Origin: a virus
Strand: one strand, 5' to 3'
DNA length: 64,000 nt
Virus record (IMG/VR): IMGVR_UViG_3300030114_000003
Coordinates: 79,891-143,890 of that record
A model generated the notes under the pieces. That model was not told the DNA's origin. It saw only the letters and a list, made by a program, of their open reading frames with translations, and ran no database searches. Below, one piece after another: positions 43,587 through 51,849 of this stretch (position 1 is the stretch's first letter; each line of letters opens with the position of its first letter). Position numbers and translations under genes: made by a program.

Positions 43587-44072
43587 CTAGATCGTTTTCC
43601 CCTCTTGTTGTTGTTCTGCTAATGATTTTGTAGAATTAACCTTAGCCTCATATAAGACATAAGCTGGAATTTCATAAATATCAAAACTTCCATCCCATTC
43701 TCCTTTTCTATAAAAGTCTATAAAAACAAATATATCATATACATCATTTTTACCAAAAGAGGTTAAATCAGTTTTAGTCGCACACGATCTAACCTGAATA
43801 CATTTTTCATTTTTATAACAATTAAATGTATATGATACTCTTTTATTTTTATTAGGGATTCTTAAAGCATTATTTTGTATACAAAATAAAGATATACCTA
43901 ATATATCTGGAATATTATTAGCTCTAAAACCTAAGTTAATCGACATGTTACATAGTTCTCTCCATGATGTGTATATTTCTCTTAGTCTAAAGATATCTTC
44001 ATATTCTGTTAATATAACATTTGAATAAAATTCTCCTTCTGGAAATTTGAGTGTTGTTAGCACTGTTTTCAT
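43587..44072 (-). CDS. Bsp6I-type restriction endonuclease-like protein, probably inactive
   Basis: 161 residues. The order of motifs follows the Bsp6I restriction endonuclease family: a helical start with IYTSWRELCNMSINLGFRAN and NIPDILGISLFC; then KCIQVRSCATKTDLTSFGKND, where the family has IQVKA...DLTSFGP; then FVFIDFYRKGEWDG and FDIYEIP, and finally SLAEQQQEGK, where the family has dQQkqGRRPR. The catalytic lysine position (QVK) is Arg here and the acidic residue before it is not evident, so cleavage is doubtful. No methyltransferase is nearby. It could be a degraded or repurposed nuclease. Own class A motif at 44132. Confidence 0.55.
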   Translation of the reverse strand: MKTVLTTLKFPEGEFYSNVILTEYEDIFRLREIYTSWRELCNMSINLGFRANNIPDILGISLFCIQNNALRIPNKNKRVSYTFNCYKNEKCIQVRSCATKTDLTSFGKNDVYDIFVFIDFYRKGEWDGSFDIYEIPAYVLYEAKVNSTKSLAEQQQEGKTI

Positions 44073-44131
44073 AATAATCTCTCCTTCATTAAAATAAATA
44101 CTTCTTCTAATGTATTCTATTACTTTGTTCT

Positions 44132-44156
44132 CATATGTATAATATATAATTATATT
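44132..44156 (-). promoter_or_regulatory. Class A promoter-like motif
   Basis: Minus-strand ATAATATAATTATATATTAT then ACATATGAG, 60 bases before the Bsp6I-like gene. Confidence 0.5.
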
Positions 44157-44175
44157 ATATATTGGTCATAAAATA

Positions 44176-44199
44176 TGGATAGTGTTTTACCACTATCCA
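44176..44199 (-). terminator. Rho-independent terminator
   Basis: TGGATAGTG-TTTTAC-CACTATCCA after the stop of the 158-residue gene, followed on the minus strand by TATTTTATG. Confidence 0.65.
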
Positions 44200-44213
44200 A
44201 TTTATTAATTATA

Positions 44214-44690
44214 TTATTTTCTAGCATATCCAATTGGAAGTCTAGAATTTTGGATGTGTTCTTTTTGTTGAATAGTTGCAGCTCTCTTAGCAGGATTGGC
44301 ATATCTTGTTTCAATAGCTGATAATAGCTGTCTTTCTTTAACTCTATTAAGAGCCAACTTATCAAATAAAGGATCATTCTTTTCTTTTGCTAATTGGATA
44401 CAAGCCATTGATGTTCTTCTTTCTAAGTCATCTACTTTAGAAAGTCTAACCATTGTCTTTTTACCAATTAATCCTTTTTCAAGCATTGCCATACATTCAG
44501 CAGATTCTAAGAATTGTTGAATCTTTGCCTCAGATAGACATGATAATTCATAACATAAATAACTTTCATTAAACTCTCTAACACCTTCTGGACTAAGAGT
44601 CATTGATTCATCAATGGCTTCCAATTGAAAACTTTCTTCTAATGATTGTTGGTTTGATGTATACATATTGTCAGCTGTGTATCTTCCCAT
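44214..44690 (-). CDS. Hypothetical helical protein, 158 aa
   Basis: Ala/Leu/Glu-rich helical protein (MGRYTADNMYTSNQQSLEES) ending in a basic segment RLPIGYARK. It lacks the AT-rich codon flavour of the surrounding unknown genes a little less (more Gly/Ala). AGGAGG ribosome site. Position next to polymerase and opposite the terminase block suggests a virion role; no family recognised. Confidence 0.55.
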   Translation of the reverse strand: MGRYTADNMYTSNQQSLEESFQLEAIDESMTLSPEGVREFNESYLCYELSCLSEAKIQQFLESAECMAMLEKGLIGKKTMVRLSKVDDLERRTSMACIQLAKEKNDPLFDKLALNRVKERQLLSAIETRYANPAKRAATIQQKEHIQNSRLPIGYARK

Positions 44691-44793
44691 GAGAAATTCC
44701 TCCTTGTTATTATATATAATATTTACTTGTATTTAATACAATTTATTATAATGTTACCTATTTTAAGGTATAATTGAAAATGAATTATAAGTC

Positions 44794-44805
44794 AACTTCA
44801 TATTA
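44794..44805 (+). promoter_or_regulatory. Class B promoter-like motif (AACW-N6-TA)
   Basis: AACTTCATATTA fits AACT-N6-TA, 26 bases before the TTG start of the DNA polymerase gene. Confidence 0.4.
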
Positions 44806-44831
44806 TAATACAAAAAAGGAGTTGGTTAAAA

Positions 44832-47761
44832 TTGGCTTGTGGTGCTTTAGAATTAGACAATAAGCAGATTATTAAGAAATATAAAGAGGTAGCACTAAGA
44901 ATGTTACCTTTAAATTTTCCAGGATTAAGTAAGAATGATTTAGAAAGTGCTGTAGATAGTTCTATAGGAAAAAGATTTAATAACCCTACAGCTAAACTGT
45001 ATAATAGTTATACAGAAAAAACTGTTAATAGTACATTACTAGATGTAATAGAATATATAATAGCAAGAGAACCTATAATGTGTGCTTCTGGAGTGCTTTT
45101 TAAACGGCACGCAGATTGTAGAAATCCTTTAATACCACTAATTTCTTCTTATCTTGATAATAGAAAGAAAGCTAAGAACACAATGTTCAAATTCCCTAAG
45201 GGTTCAGAAGAATTTGAAAAGTATAATCTTCTTCAATTACTATTTAAAATTGATACGAATTCGTTATACGGATGCTTGGGTCAATATAGTTGCATTTTAT
45301 ATGATTTACATGTTGCTTCTTCAATAACTACTCAAGCGAAGAGTTGTATATCCTCAGCAGGATTATTCTTTGAAGCTTTCTTAGCGAACAACGTTAAGTT
45401 TGAATGCTTAAATGAAGTGATTACATTTATAGATAATATTATTTGTGAAAGTGTAGATAGAAAATTAAAGGATGAAATAATATTATCAGAAAATATATCA
45501 GCAGATTCTTGTTTCGCTAAAATAATAGGAACTTGTGGATTTAATTATGTGCCATCTAAAAAAGATTGTGATATTATATACAATATTATATGTGGTTTAA
45601 ATCAAGAGAATGTAAATAGAATTTACTATAAGAATAATCTATATGATTTCTTAGAGAATCCTCATGTAAATAAAGCTTTTATGGATATATTACAAAAACT
45701 GAATACTCCTTATATGGACCCTAATGTATTACCAGGATTTGATAAGAAAAAATTTCCTGATGGTGGTCTAGGTTCAAAAGAACTAGAATACTTTAAAGAT
45801 TTATTAGAAGAATATGTATATTATAAGTTTCAATATTTCAACAGGCTCGAGAAGTACAATAATATGATTAGAAGTGTCGTGTGTATAACGGATAAACTCT
45901 GTGTCCCTTCTCTATAGTAATATAGAGTCGAATAACCTTTTGAATTGCTGGAAGTTCCCCAAATGTTCATAAACCATAATTATAAGAGAAATGGTTACGA
46001 AAGTAAAAACAATATATGAACCTGACATAAGCTGAAATAAAAGCCTGTAAAGGTGCTAAGTGTTATTAACAAGGGATAATCAGCATCAGAAATAAAATAA
46101 CAATTAATTTATTTTTAGATAGCTTACAAAGAAGGAGGTGAAAATATGAATAAACAATTCATGGTAAGAGATCAAATACATTTACAAGAAGAATGGAGAC
46201 AAATATCATTATATTTACCAATAGTAAAAGATTATTATTTCGTAAGTAATTCGGGAGATATAATGAATAAAGATACATATCTTAGTAGAAAAAATAAAAG
46301 AATGGTTTGATATAGAAATAAGTATAAACAATTACTATATAAAATTAAATATAGAATATTATGGATTGATGTATCTAAAAATTATAAATTTTAAAATTGT
46401 TATTTTATTTTTGTTCAACGACTATCGAAAGCTATATACTAAAGTCGAAATTCTTTAGTTGAAAATAAGGTATTAGAAATAATACACGAAGCAAGTAGAG
46501 TACAGCTTATATATTTTATATAAGTAAAACCGTTCCGTGATAAGGATATAAGAGTTTTTTAAATGGAAGTGGAAGGTTGCCTATATATTTCGTTATAGGT
46601 AAATGATATAGTCTAAAATCGACAGATAGTTCAATATTGAGCTTAGATCCATTCTATCAATACTCTCTTACAAAGATAAAAGATTTGGATTTAAAGATTA
46701 AACACACTCCAATAGATTTCATGGAAAGACTAAAAGAAGATGAATTTGGTGATGTTATTAAACCTATTAAATTTATGGAAAGAGTAGAAGATGAATTGGA
46801 TTATTCATTCTATGATGATGAAGTAATACAAATGAAGAAGATGATAAACCCTTTAAAGGTTATTCCACAAGAAGGGGTTAGATATTCTATAATAAATATA
46901 ATGTCTTATTGCTTGACACACTTTGTTAATGATTATATGGAAAGATACACTAAGAATACTCACTCATGGGCAGAAGGAAAAGAATGTCTTATTGTTATGA
47001 AGAATGAATTCTTATTTAAGACCATATTGTTATCTGGTGTTAAAAAAAATTATGCTTCTATACAAGAAATACAAGAAGGAAATTTAATAAAGGGTGGTTA
47101 TTTCGATATTAAGGGATTAGCAATGCAAAAATCTATCACTAATAAATTTACCCAAAAAAGATTAAAACAAATTATGTATGAAGATGTCTTAAACACAGAG
47201 AACTTCGATCAAATTACTCTTTTAAAACATTTAGCAATATTTGAAAAAGAAATATTTGAAGATCTAAGAACTGGAGGTCGTAAGATGTATAAACCACGTA
47301 AGATCAAAGCAATTAGCGGTTATGCTGATCCCATGAGGATTGGTGGAGTTAAAGCATCTTATACATGGAATGAATTGAAAGATGACCATGATGTTGGTTT
47401 TGATTTAGAAGGAACTAATGCAGTTGAAGTAGTAGATATGATTATAAATATAAAAACAATAGAAAAATTAAAGAAACAAGCAGATGAATTGCGTCTGGAT
47501 AATAGTGTTGAGTCTAAAAATAAAGCTAATTATCTTATGATTAAATATGAGAAATTGAAAGATATGTTAAAGAGTACTACATATAAAGGTTCTATTAAAA
47601 GTATCTCAATTCCATCAGATACTAAGGTACCAGAATACTTAGTACAATTTATAGACTATAATAAAATCATAAATGGAGCTTTATCTTTATTCCCAATTGA
47701 GCAACTGAATATATATAGAGGTAATAAACAAAATAATTATACAAATATAATATCATTCTAA
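44832..47761 (+). CDS. Family B DNA polymerase, C-terminal part (intron-split)
   Basis: Exons 44832-45893 and 46640-47761 join in frame to 727 codons. Visible palm and thumb motifs of family B polymerase: LFKRHADCRNPLIPLISSYLD then KKAKNTMFKFPKG near 90-125; motif B LLFKIDTNSLYGCLGQ near 135-150; motif C CITDS, created only by splicing, which keeps the key Asp-Ser but has Ile where DTDS has its first Asp; and KKNYASIQEIQ then YFDIKGLAMQKS in exon 2 (bacterial/phage KxYA...DIKGLxxxR/KS). There is no 3'-5' exonuclease domain or motif A, so the N-terminal part must be another gene, outside the window. Start is TTG at 44832 behind AAGGAG. Exon 2 carries FMERLKED and FMERVEDE, weak FM-x-R copies. 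Confidence 0.85.
45894..46639 (+). ncRNA. Group I intron in DNA polymerase gene
   Basis: 746-base intron. The 5' site follows U at 45893 (exon ...ACGGAT); exon GGAT pairs with GTCC at 45903-45906, with the U.G pair at the cut site. The 3' site follows G at 46639. Core segments match the beta' intron: GGGATAATCAGCATC near 46074, GTTCAACGACTATC at 46413-46426 and GATATAGTCT at 46605-46614. Splicing restores motif C. The endonuclease relic lies before the P7 5' strand, not between P7 strands as in the other intron. Confidence 0.85.
46146..46310 (+). pseudogene. Relic of NUMOD4/HNH intron endonuclease
   Basis: 54-codon frame behind GAAGGAGGTGA starting MNKQFMVRDQIHLQEEWRQI. It shows the FM-x-R-D opening and a NUMOD4-like stretch (EEWRQI...YYFVSNSGDIMNKD), then stops at TGA. 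Reading on past the stop gives YRNKYKQLLYKIKYRILWID, so a point change or a deletion has removed the HNH part. The intron is probably no longer mobile. Confidence 0.7.
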
Positions 47762-47768
47762 TAAAGAG

Positions 47769-47791
47769 AGGAGTGTAAAAACTCCTTTTTA
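47769..47791 (+). terminator. Rho-independent terminator
   Basis: AGGAGT-GTAAAA-ACTCCT followed by TTTTTAAT, just after the DNA polymerase stop. Confidence 0.7.
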
Positions 47792-47830
47792 ATGAAGTTT
47801 ATAGAACAAAATAGAAAGTGAGGACAAGCT

Positions 47831-48484
47831 ATGAACAGTTATGATTATCTAATACAGAAACAAAAGTTATCTTTATGGTCTAAATTTAAAAAGCTTTTTA
47901 AAAAGAAAAGTAAATACCCATTTGATGTAGATGACCCTCCTAGAATCTCAATGAGTTTTAAACAAACTATGAGAAAACTTACGGAAAATACAAATGGAAT
48001 TCCTCAAGAAGTATTAGAATGTATTGCTAAAGAATCAGAGAAAATAGAAGGAGGAGATCATAAGACAACAATGTATGATTTTTATGAAAGAGAAATGTAT
48101 CCTTCTCCTAAGGGATGTTATATTAAAACACCTATAACTTTAAAAAGTTCAGATAAAGATACACATTTAGAAGCTATTCTAAATGCCCCTGAAGAGTTTG
48201 AAGATGATATCAAACCATCATTTTCATTAAGAGCTTTAGGTAATATAGAAAAATCTAATGATAATGAAAAAATGGTGAATGTAAATTTGAGATCTCCTAT
48301 ACTTACATATGATTGGGTCTTATATCCATCTCATTTACTACATAAGAATATAAAATGGTATGTCAGATTATGGGATTGGGTTAAAGGACTTAGATATTTA
48401 CCCACTAAAATTGAATATAAAATAAATAGTTTATATGTAAATTCTATATTTTATAAAGAAAAGGAGAATGATTATAATGATTAA
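47831..48484 (+). CDS. Second prohead-protease-like protein, truncated or degenerate
   Basis: 217 residues. Its middle matches the prohead protease at 30427: DDIKPSFSLRALGNIEKS against the other's DKPSFSLRALGTV, and TYDWVLYPSHLLHKN against TWDRVIYPSHKRAYT. The Ser block is kept, but the EGHP His block is not evident (EGGDHKTTMYDF lies near the right place). It has a basic N terminus (KLSLWSKFKKLFKKKSK) and a new hydrophobic/aromatic tail. A paralogue of the protease that has lost part of its active site, so it may be a regulator, an inhibitor or a decaying copy. Ribosome site weak (AAGTGAGG). Confidence 0.65.
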   Translation: MNSYDYLIQKQKLSLWSKFKKLFKKKSKYPFDVDDPPRISMSFKQTMRKLTENTNGIPQEVLECIAKESEKIEGGDHKTTMYDFYEREMYPSPKGCYIKTPITLKSSDKDTHLEAILNAPEEFEDDIKPSFSLRALGNIEKSNDNEKMVNVNLRSPILTYDWVLYPSHLLHKNIKWYVRLWDWVKGLRYLPTKIEYKINSLYVNSIFYKEKENDYND

Positions 48485-49070
48485 TATTGGAAATGGTCAA
48501 GTAATTACTATTTCAGGGAGCACTTCATTTAAAGAAGAAATGATAATAGAAGAAAAAAGATTAGCACTAGAGGGATACATTGTATTGCCTCTTTCTATAT
48601 TTTCACATGCTGATTCAGAAGATCTAGGTAAAGAAGAGTTGGATATGTTGTTTCAAAATCATTTAAAGAAGATAAGAATGTGTGATATATTATTTGTGGT
48701 AGATGTAGATGGTTATATTGGGACTAATACTGAGAAAGAAATAGACTATGCTAGAAGTATAAATAAAGAAATAAGATTTTTATATCATGAAGAATTAAAT
48801 AGAGCTGTCGAAATAAGTCCATATAGTAAGAAAAAACAATGGAGTGAATTTTTAGAAACAGGTTTATTATTACAAGTAAATCAAATTCTTCATAATTTTG
48901 GATTCGCTATTACTGTATGCAGGGATAAACAAGGTAATTTTATTGAAGCATATCCCGCTAGAGTGACATATAGAGGATTCGTTGAAAAGTCTATTGATAA
49001 ATCATATAGTAAAGTGGCTAAGTATCTAAAAGAAAATAGTGAAGAATTATCAAAAGATTGCGAGGAATAA
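48477..49070 (+). CDS. Nucleoside deoxyribosyltransferase-like protein (DUF4406-type)
   Basis: 197 residues, start ATG at 48477 ten bases after AAGGAG, overlapping the previous gene by eight bases. Residues 1-110 look like the deoxyribosyltransferase-like fold: ITISGSTSFKEEMIIEEK then LEGYIVLPLSIF, and MCDILFVVDVDGYIGTNTEKEIDYARSINKEI, with the DxxGxxxSxGT/TxxEIxYA pattern common in phage proteins. Residues 120-197 are a second domain (NQILHNFGFAITVCRDKQGNFIEAY). Possible roles are nucleotide metabolism or ADP-ribose-like binding; the catalytic residues cannot be assigned. Confidence 0.55.
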   Translation: MINIGNGQVITISGSTSFKEEMIIEEKRLALEGYIVLPLSIFSHADSEDLGKEELDMLFQNHLKKIRMCDILFVVDVDGYIGTNTEKEIDYARSINKEIRFLYHEELNRAVEISPYSKKKQWSEFLETGLLLQVNQILHNFGFAITVCRDKQGNFIEAYPARVTYRGFVEKSIDKSYSKVAKYLKENSEELSKDCEE

Positions 49071-49073
49071 TGT

Positions 49074-49348
49074 ATGTATGTAAATAAGGAAAATAATGAA
49101 GAAATAGAAGCTATACAATTTTATGTAGATAATATGGCAGATTTTTTCTTTGACAAGGTAGGTACAGATGAAGTTGTGTTACGAAAATGTGATTATAAAA
49201 GATATAGTAAAAAAGATGTGCATTCTGTGAGATAAAAACAAATGGTGTAACAAAAATATGTCGTGGTGGAGATTATGTTATTAATACTAAAGAAGGTTTA
49301 ATAGTAATGACACCAGAAGAATTTAATTCTAAATATAAAAAATGTTAA
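49074..49348 (+). pseudogene. Frameshifted small phage protein gene
   Basis: First half MYVNKENNEEIEAIQFYVDN then KRYSKKDVHSV (to 49229) and second half EIKTNGVTKICRGGDYVIN then KEGLIVMTPEEFNSKYKKC (49229-49348) read in two frames. Together they make a small protein of the common VxIxAIQFTxDN...GDYIIxGxxGExxPxxxxxFxxxY type found in many Firmicute phages. One shift near 49229 separates the halves. Function of the family is unknown. Confidence 0.65.
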
Positions 49349-49364
49349 ATATTACTATTAGTAA

Positions 49365-49376
49365 AACTTATTAGTA
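49365..49376 (+). promoter_or_regulatory. Class B promoter-like motif (AACW-N6-TA)
   Basis: AACTTATTAGTA fits AACT-N6-TA, 29 bases before the start of the terminase-like gene at 49406. Confidence 0.4.
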
Positions 49377-49405
49377 TAAAAAATAATTAAATGAGGTGTA
49401 ATAAA

Positions 49406-50293
49406 ATGAATAAGAACTTTTTAAAATTTTACGAACAAATAGCACAAGATCAAGAAAATAAAAGAACAGCATTGGATATATTACAAGATGATGGTCAAAT
49501 AACAGTACTTAATTCGATAGATGTTAAATATAAAGCTGTAATAGAAATACATAATTGTATTAATAATCCTTTTTATTTCTTGGACAAGCTTAAAATATCT
49601 CAAGATATAACAGACGAGAAAACGGAAATCATTCCAATGCCTATCAATTTAAGTTCTTTTATGGCTATTAAAATTATACATAGTAAAAAGAATAATATAA
49701 TTTTAGATAATCCAATAGGTACTAACTGTAATGAATTGATTTTAGGATATATTCTTTATAAATTATTATTTACCGATGAATATGTAATTTTAAATAGTAG
49801 TAATTACAATATGGCTTATTATTTAAAAATAATAGAGGATATATATTTACAAATGCCTAATTATTTGAAGATTAAACAAATAGAGGCTATAACAAGCAGA
49901 ATATTATTTGATGTATATGGAGTAGATCCTTATGATGAGATTTTGAATGATGGTATAAAGGTAGGATTAATAGCTTATATCGATTCAAATTCTATACCTC
50001 CATCTGAATTATTATTATCAACTAAAATAAATATACCTATTATTGTTTCTAATAATGGTGGGGATTCAAGAAACTTTAAATATAGATTCGACAAAGACCA
50101 TAATGCATATTCATTTAAGATAATAAACTATGATGTGAAATCTTTAGGATTATCAAATAAATGGTTAGAAGAAAAATACGAATATCTGTCTCGTAATACT
50201 GAAAGTTATTTGCAAAAAGTATTTATGATGTATGATGATATGACAGATGAAGAAGCGGAATTATTCGAAAAAACATGGAAAGATAAATATTAA
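49406..50293 (+). CDS. Divergent terminase ATPase paralogue without Walker A
   Basis: 295 residues, start ATG at 49406 behind GAGGTG. It aligns end to end with the N-terminal ATPase half of the terminase at 51850: INNPFYFLDKLKISQD for NYWYFLREVLRIPEQ; NIILDNPIGTNCNELILGYILYKLLFT for VFCELPRQHGKTIAVICRILWEFLFG; YNMAYYLKIIEDIYLQMPNYLKI for YEDSKLNLARMKDIRRALPTYLQM; and LGLSNKWLEEKYEYL for LGRSEDWFKDICLEM. The P-loop Gly-Lys-Thr is gone, and there is no nuclease domain. A conserved frame with an own promoter-like motif and terminator suggests a kept non-enzymatic role. Confidence 0.6.
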   Translation: MNKNFLKFYEQIAQDQENKRTALDILQDDGQITVLNSIDVKYKAVIEIHNCINNPFYFLDKLKISQDITDEKTEIIPMPINLSSFMAIKIIHSKKNNIILDNPIGTNCNELILGYILYKLLFTDEYVILNSSNYNMAYYLKIIEDIYLQMPNYLKIKQIEAITSRILFDVYGVDPYDEILNDGIKVGLIAYIDSNSIPPSELLLSTKINIPIIVSNNGGDSRNFKYRFDKDHNAYSFKIINYDVKSLGLSNKWLEEKYEYLSRNTESYLQKVFMMYDDMTDEEAELFEKTWKDKY

Positions 50294-50303
50294 TAAAGAT
50301 TAA

Positions 50304-50336
50304 GAGACAACAAATTTATTCTGTTGTCTCATTTTT
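50304..50336 (+). terminator. Rho-independent terminator
   Basis: GAGACAACA-AATTTATTC-TGTTGTCTC followed by ATTTTTAAGG, after the terminase-like gene. Confidence 0.8.
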
Positions 50337-50350
50337 AAGGAGGAATATAA

Positions 50351-51424
50351 ATGGATAATATATATTATCAAATGGATACAACAAACACTTCATTTTTAGA
50401 GTTACATAAAGTGTTTGAATTTCAGAATAAAATTAAAAATAATAAATTTTTTCTAGCAGTTAAAGATCCTACATTAATAGGAGTAGATCCTTATGATCCT
50501 AATCTGAATTTAGAGACCAAACAAAGAATCATAAAAGAATGTGTAAATAATTATTGGTATTATTTACGAGAAATAGTTAGAATTCCAGACATAGGAGGAG
50601 ATAAAGGAACTCAATTCAAATTGCATAGAGGAAATTTAGCAATAAACTTTTGTATGATGAATAATTTTAATACTATGGCTGAATTAAGTTTACAACATGG
50701 AAAGAATATCACAGTTTCAGCTAGATTATCGTGGGAATTTTTATTTGGTACAACTAATAGTAGTGCTGATATCATAAGTAAAAGTATGGAAAATAGTAAA
50801 TTAAATCTACATATAATAAGAGAAATATGTGTAGCCTTACCAGATTACCTAAAACTAAATAATTTTAAAATAGACATAAAGGGCAGTATTCAAAGGTATA
50901 TAGATAATTATGAAAAAATAGAGTGTCCTTTAAATCATAATACAATTAATGTCGTTTCTAATAGAAAATATTTAAAAAAGAAATTAATAGATACAAACCC
51001 TAGTATTGCAAGTCCTAGACAATGGTATGATGATTTTACTTTTATTAAAAATATTAGAAAAGTATATTATAATTCTTTACCAAAAATTCACGAAGCTATA
51101 TTACAAGCAAAACATAATAATTCTCCTAATGGAATTATAATAACAACTTCTCCTTGAGATGTAAAAGATGTTAATCAACAATGGGTATTTAACATGATTA
51201 ATATTGCAACACGATTTAATGATTGTTGGTATGATTTATCGTATAATGAAATTATGGAATTAATTGAGAATAATCTTTCATCATCATTCGTGTATATCAA
51301 ATATATATATAATGAGATGGGTAGTCCAGAATGTTGGTTTAAAGATATATCTAATCAATTACAAAATGATTGGAGAACTATTAAAAGAGAAGTATTATTA
51401 GAATGGGAAGGTGTAGAACAATGA
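50351..51424 (+). pseudogene. Terminase large subunit copy, broken by one TGA
   Basis: A 357-codon frame interrupted by one TGA at 51155-51157. It matches the ATPase half of the terminase closely: NYWYYLREIVRIPDIGG, LHRGNLAINFCMMNN, LQHGKNITVSARLSWEFLFG (P-loop Lys kept, Thr to Asn), ASPRQWYDDFTFI (Walker B), then IITTSP-stop-DV where the intact copy has TTTPGDL, and GSPECWFKDISNQLQNDW further on. The stop is one base from GGA. There is no nuclease domain. A strong ribosome site (AAGGAGG) is still present. It may give a truncated 268-residue ATPase-like protein, with the downstream 76 codons translated only by read-through. Confidence 0.8.
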
Positions 51425-51759
51425 ATCTAGCAAAAATATTAAAATTATTTAACAAGATTAATGGTGAAATATTTCATTATAAACGTTCATATAAACATCC
51501 TTTAATTGGAAAAAGATTATTTAATGATTCTTATAGTTTTTTCTTTGTGGAAAAGATTTGGAATATAAAAGGGATATCTACATGTTGTAGTGGATTTTGT
51601 TATAATAGAGATAATGATAGAGAGTATTGGGATTTGAAAGTACAAATCAGAAATACAACTGGGGTTTATATTCTACCATTACATCATATATTAAAAGAAT
51701 CTACAACAGAAAATGGTAAAATGGTTAATGATAATGGAATGTATAATTTATATAAATAA
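51421..51759 (+). CDS. Hypothetical protein, 112 aa
   Basis: ATG at 51421 overlaps the TGA of the terminase copy (ATGA), with GGAAGGTG upstream, so it is coupled to it. Begins MNLAKILKLFNKINGE; YWDLKVQIRNTTGVYILPL and CCSGFCYN suggest a small beta-rich domain. No family recognised. It ends before a strong terminator that separates it from the working terminase. Confidence 0.55.
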   Translation: MNLAKILKLFNKINGEIFHYKRSYKHPLIGKRLFNDSYSFFFVEKIWNIKGISTCCSGFCYNRDNDREYWDLKVQIRNTTGVYILPLHHILKESTTENGKMVNDNGMYNLYK

Positions 51760-51776
51760 TATAGTATGTTAATAAT

Positions 51777-51804
51777 ACAGGTGGATTTTTCCACCTGTCA
51801 TTTT
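51777..51804 (+). terminator. Rho-independent terminator
   Basis: ACAGGTGGA-TTTT-TCCACCTGT followed by CATTTTATC. It closes the accessory block before the terminase gene. Confidence 0.85.
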
Positions 51805-51813
51805 ATCCCTCTC

Positions 51814-51825
51814 AACATTTAAGTA
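51814..51825 (+). promoter_or_regulatory. Class B promoter-like motif (AACW-N6-TA)
   Basis: AACATTTAAGTA, one of the closest matches to AACA-N6-TA, 25 bases before the terminase start. Confidence 0.5.
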
Positions 51826-51849
51826 ATTTGTTTGAGAGGAGGATATTGT

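Noticed and set aside
44150-44377. Minus-strand 75-residue frame overlapping the 158-residue gene
   Set aside because: It overlaps that gene in another frame and runs through its terminator.
46637-47761. Separate 374-residue gene starting at TTG
   Set aside because: It is exon 2 of the DNA polymerase. No ribosome site precedes it, and splicing after G at 46639 restores motif C.
51155-51157. General TGA recoding (for example to Trp or Gly)
   Set aside because: TGA ends other genes, such as those ending at 7859 and 32105, in sensible places before terminators or the next gene. The aligned residue is Gly encoded by GGA, one base away.
51194-51424. Separate 76-residue gene
   Set aside because: In frame with the terminase copy, and matches the terminase sequence just after the TGA. 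It is part of that pseudogene.
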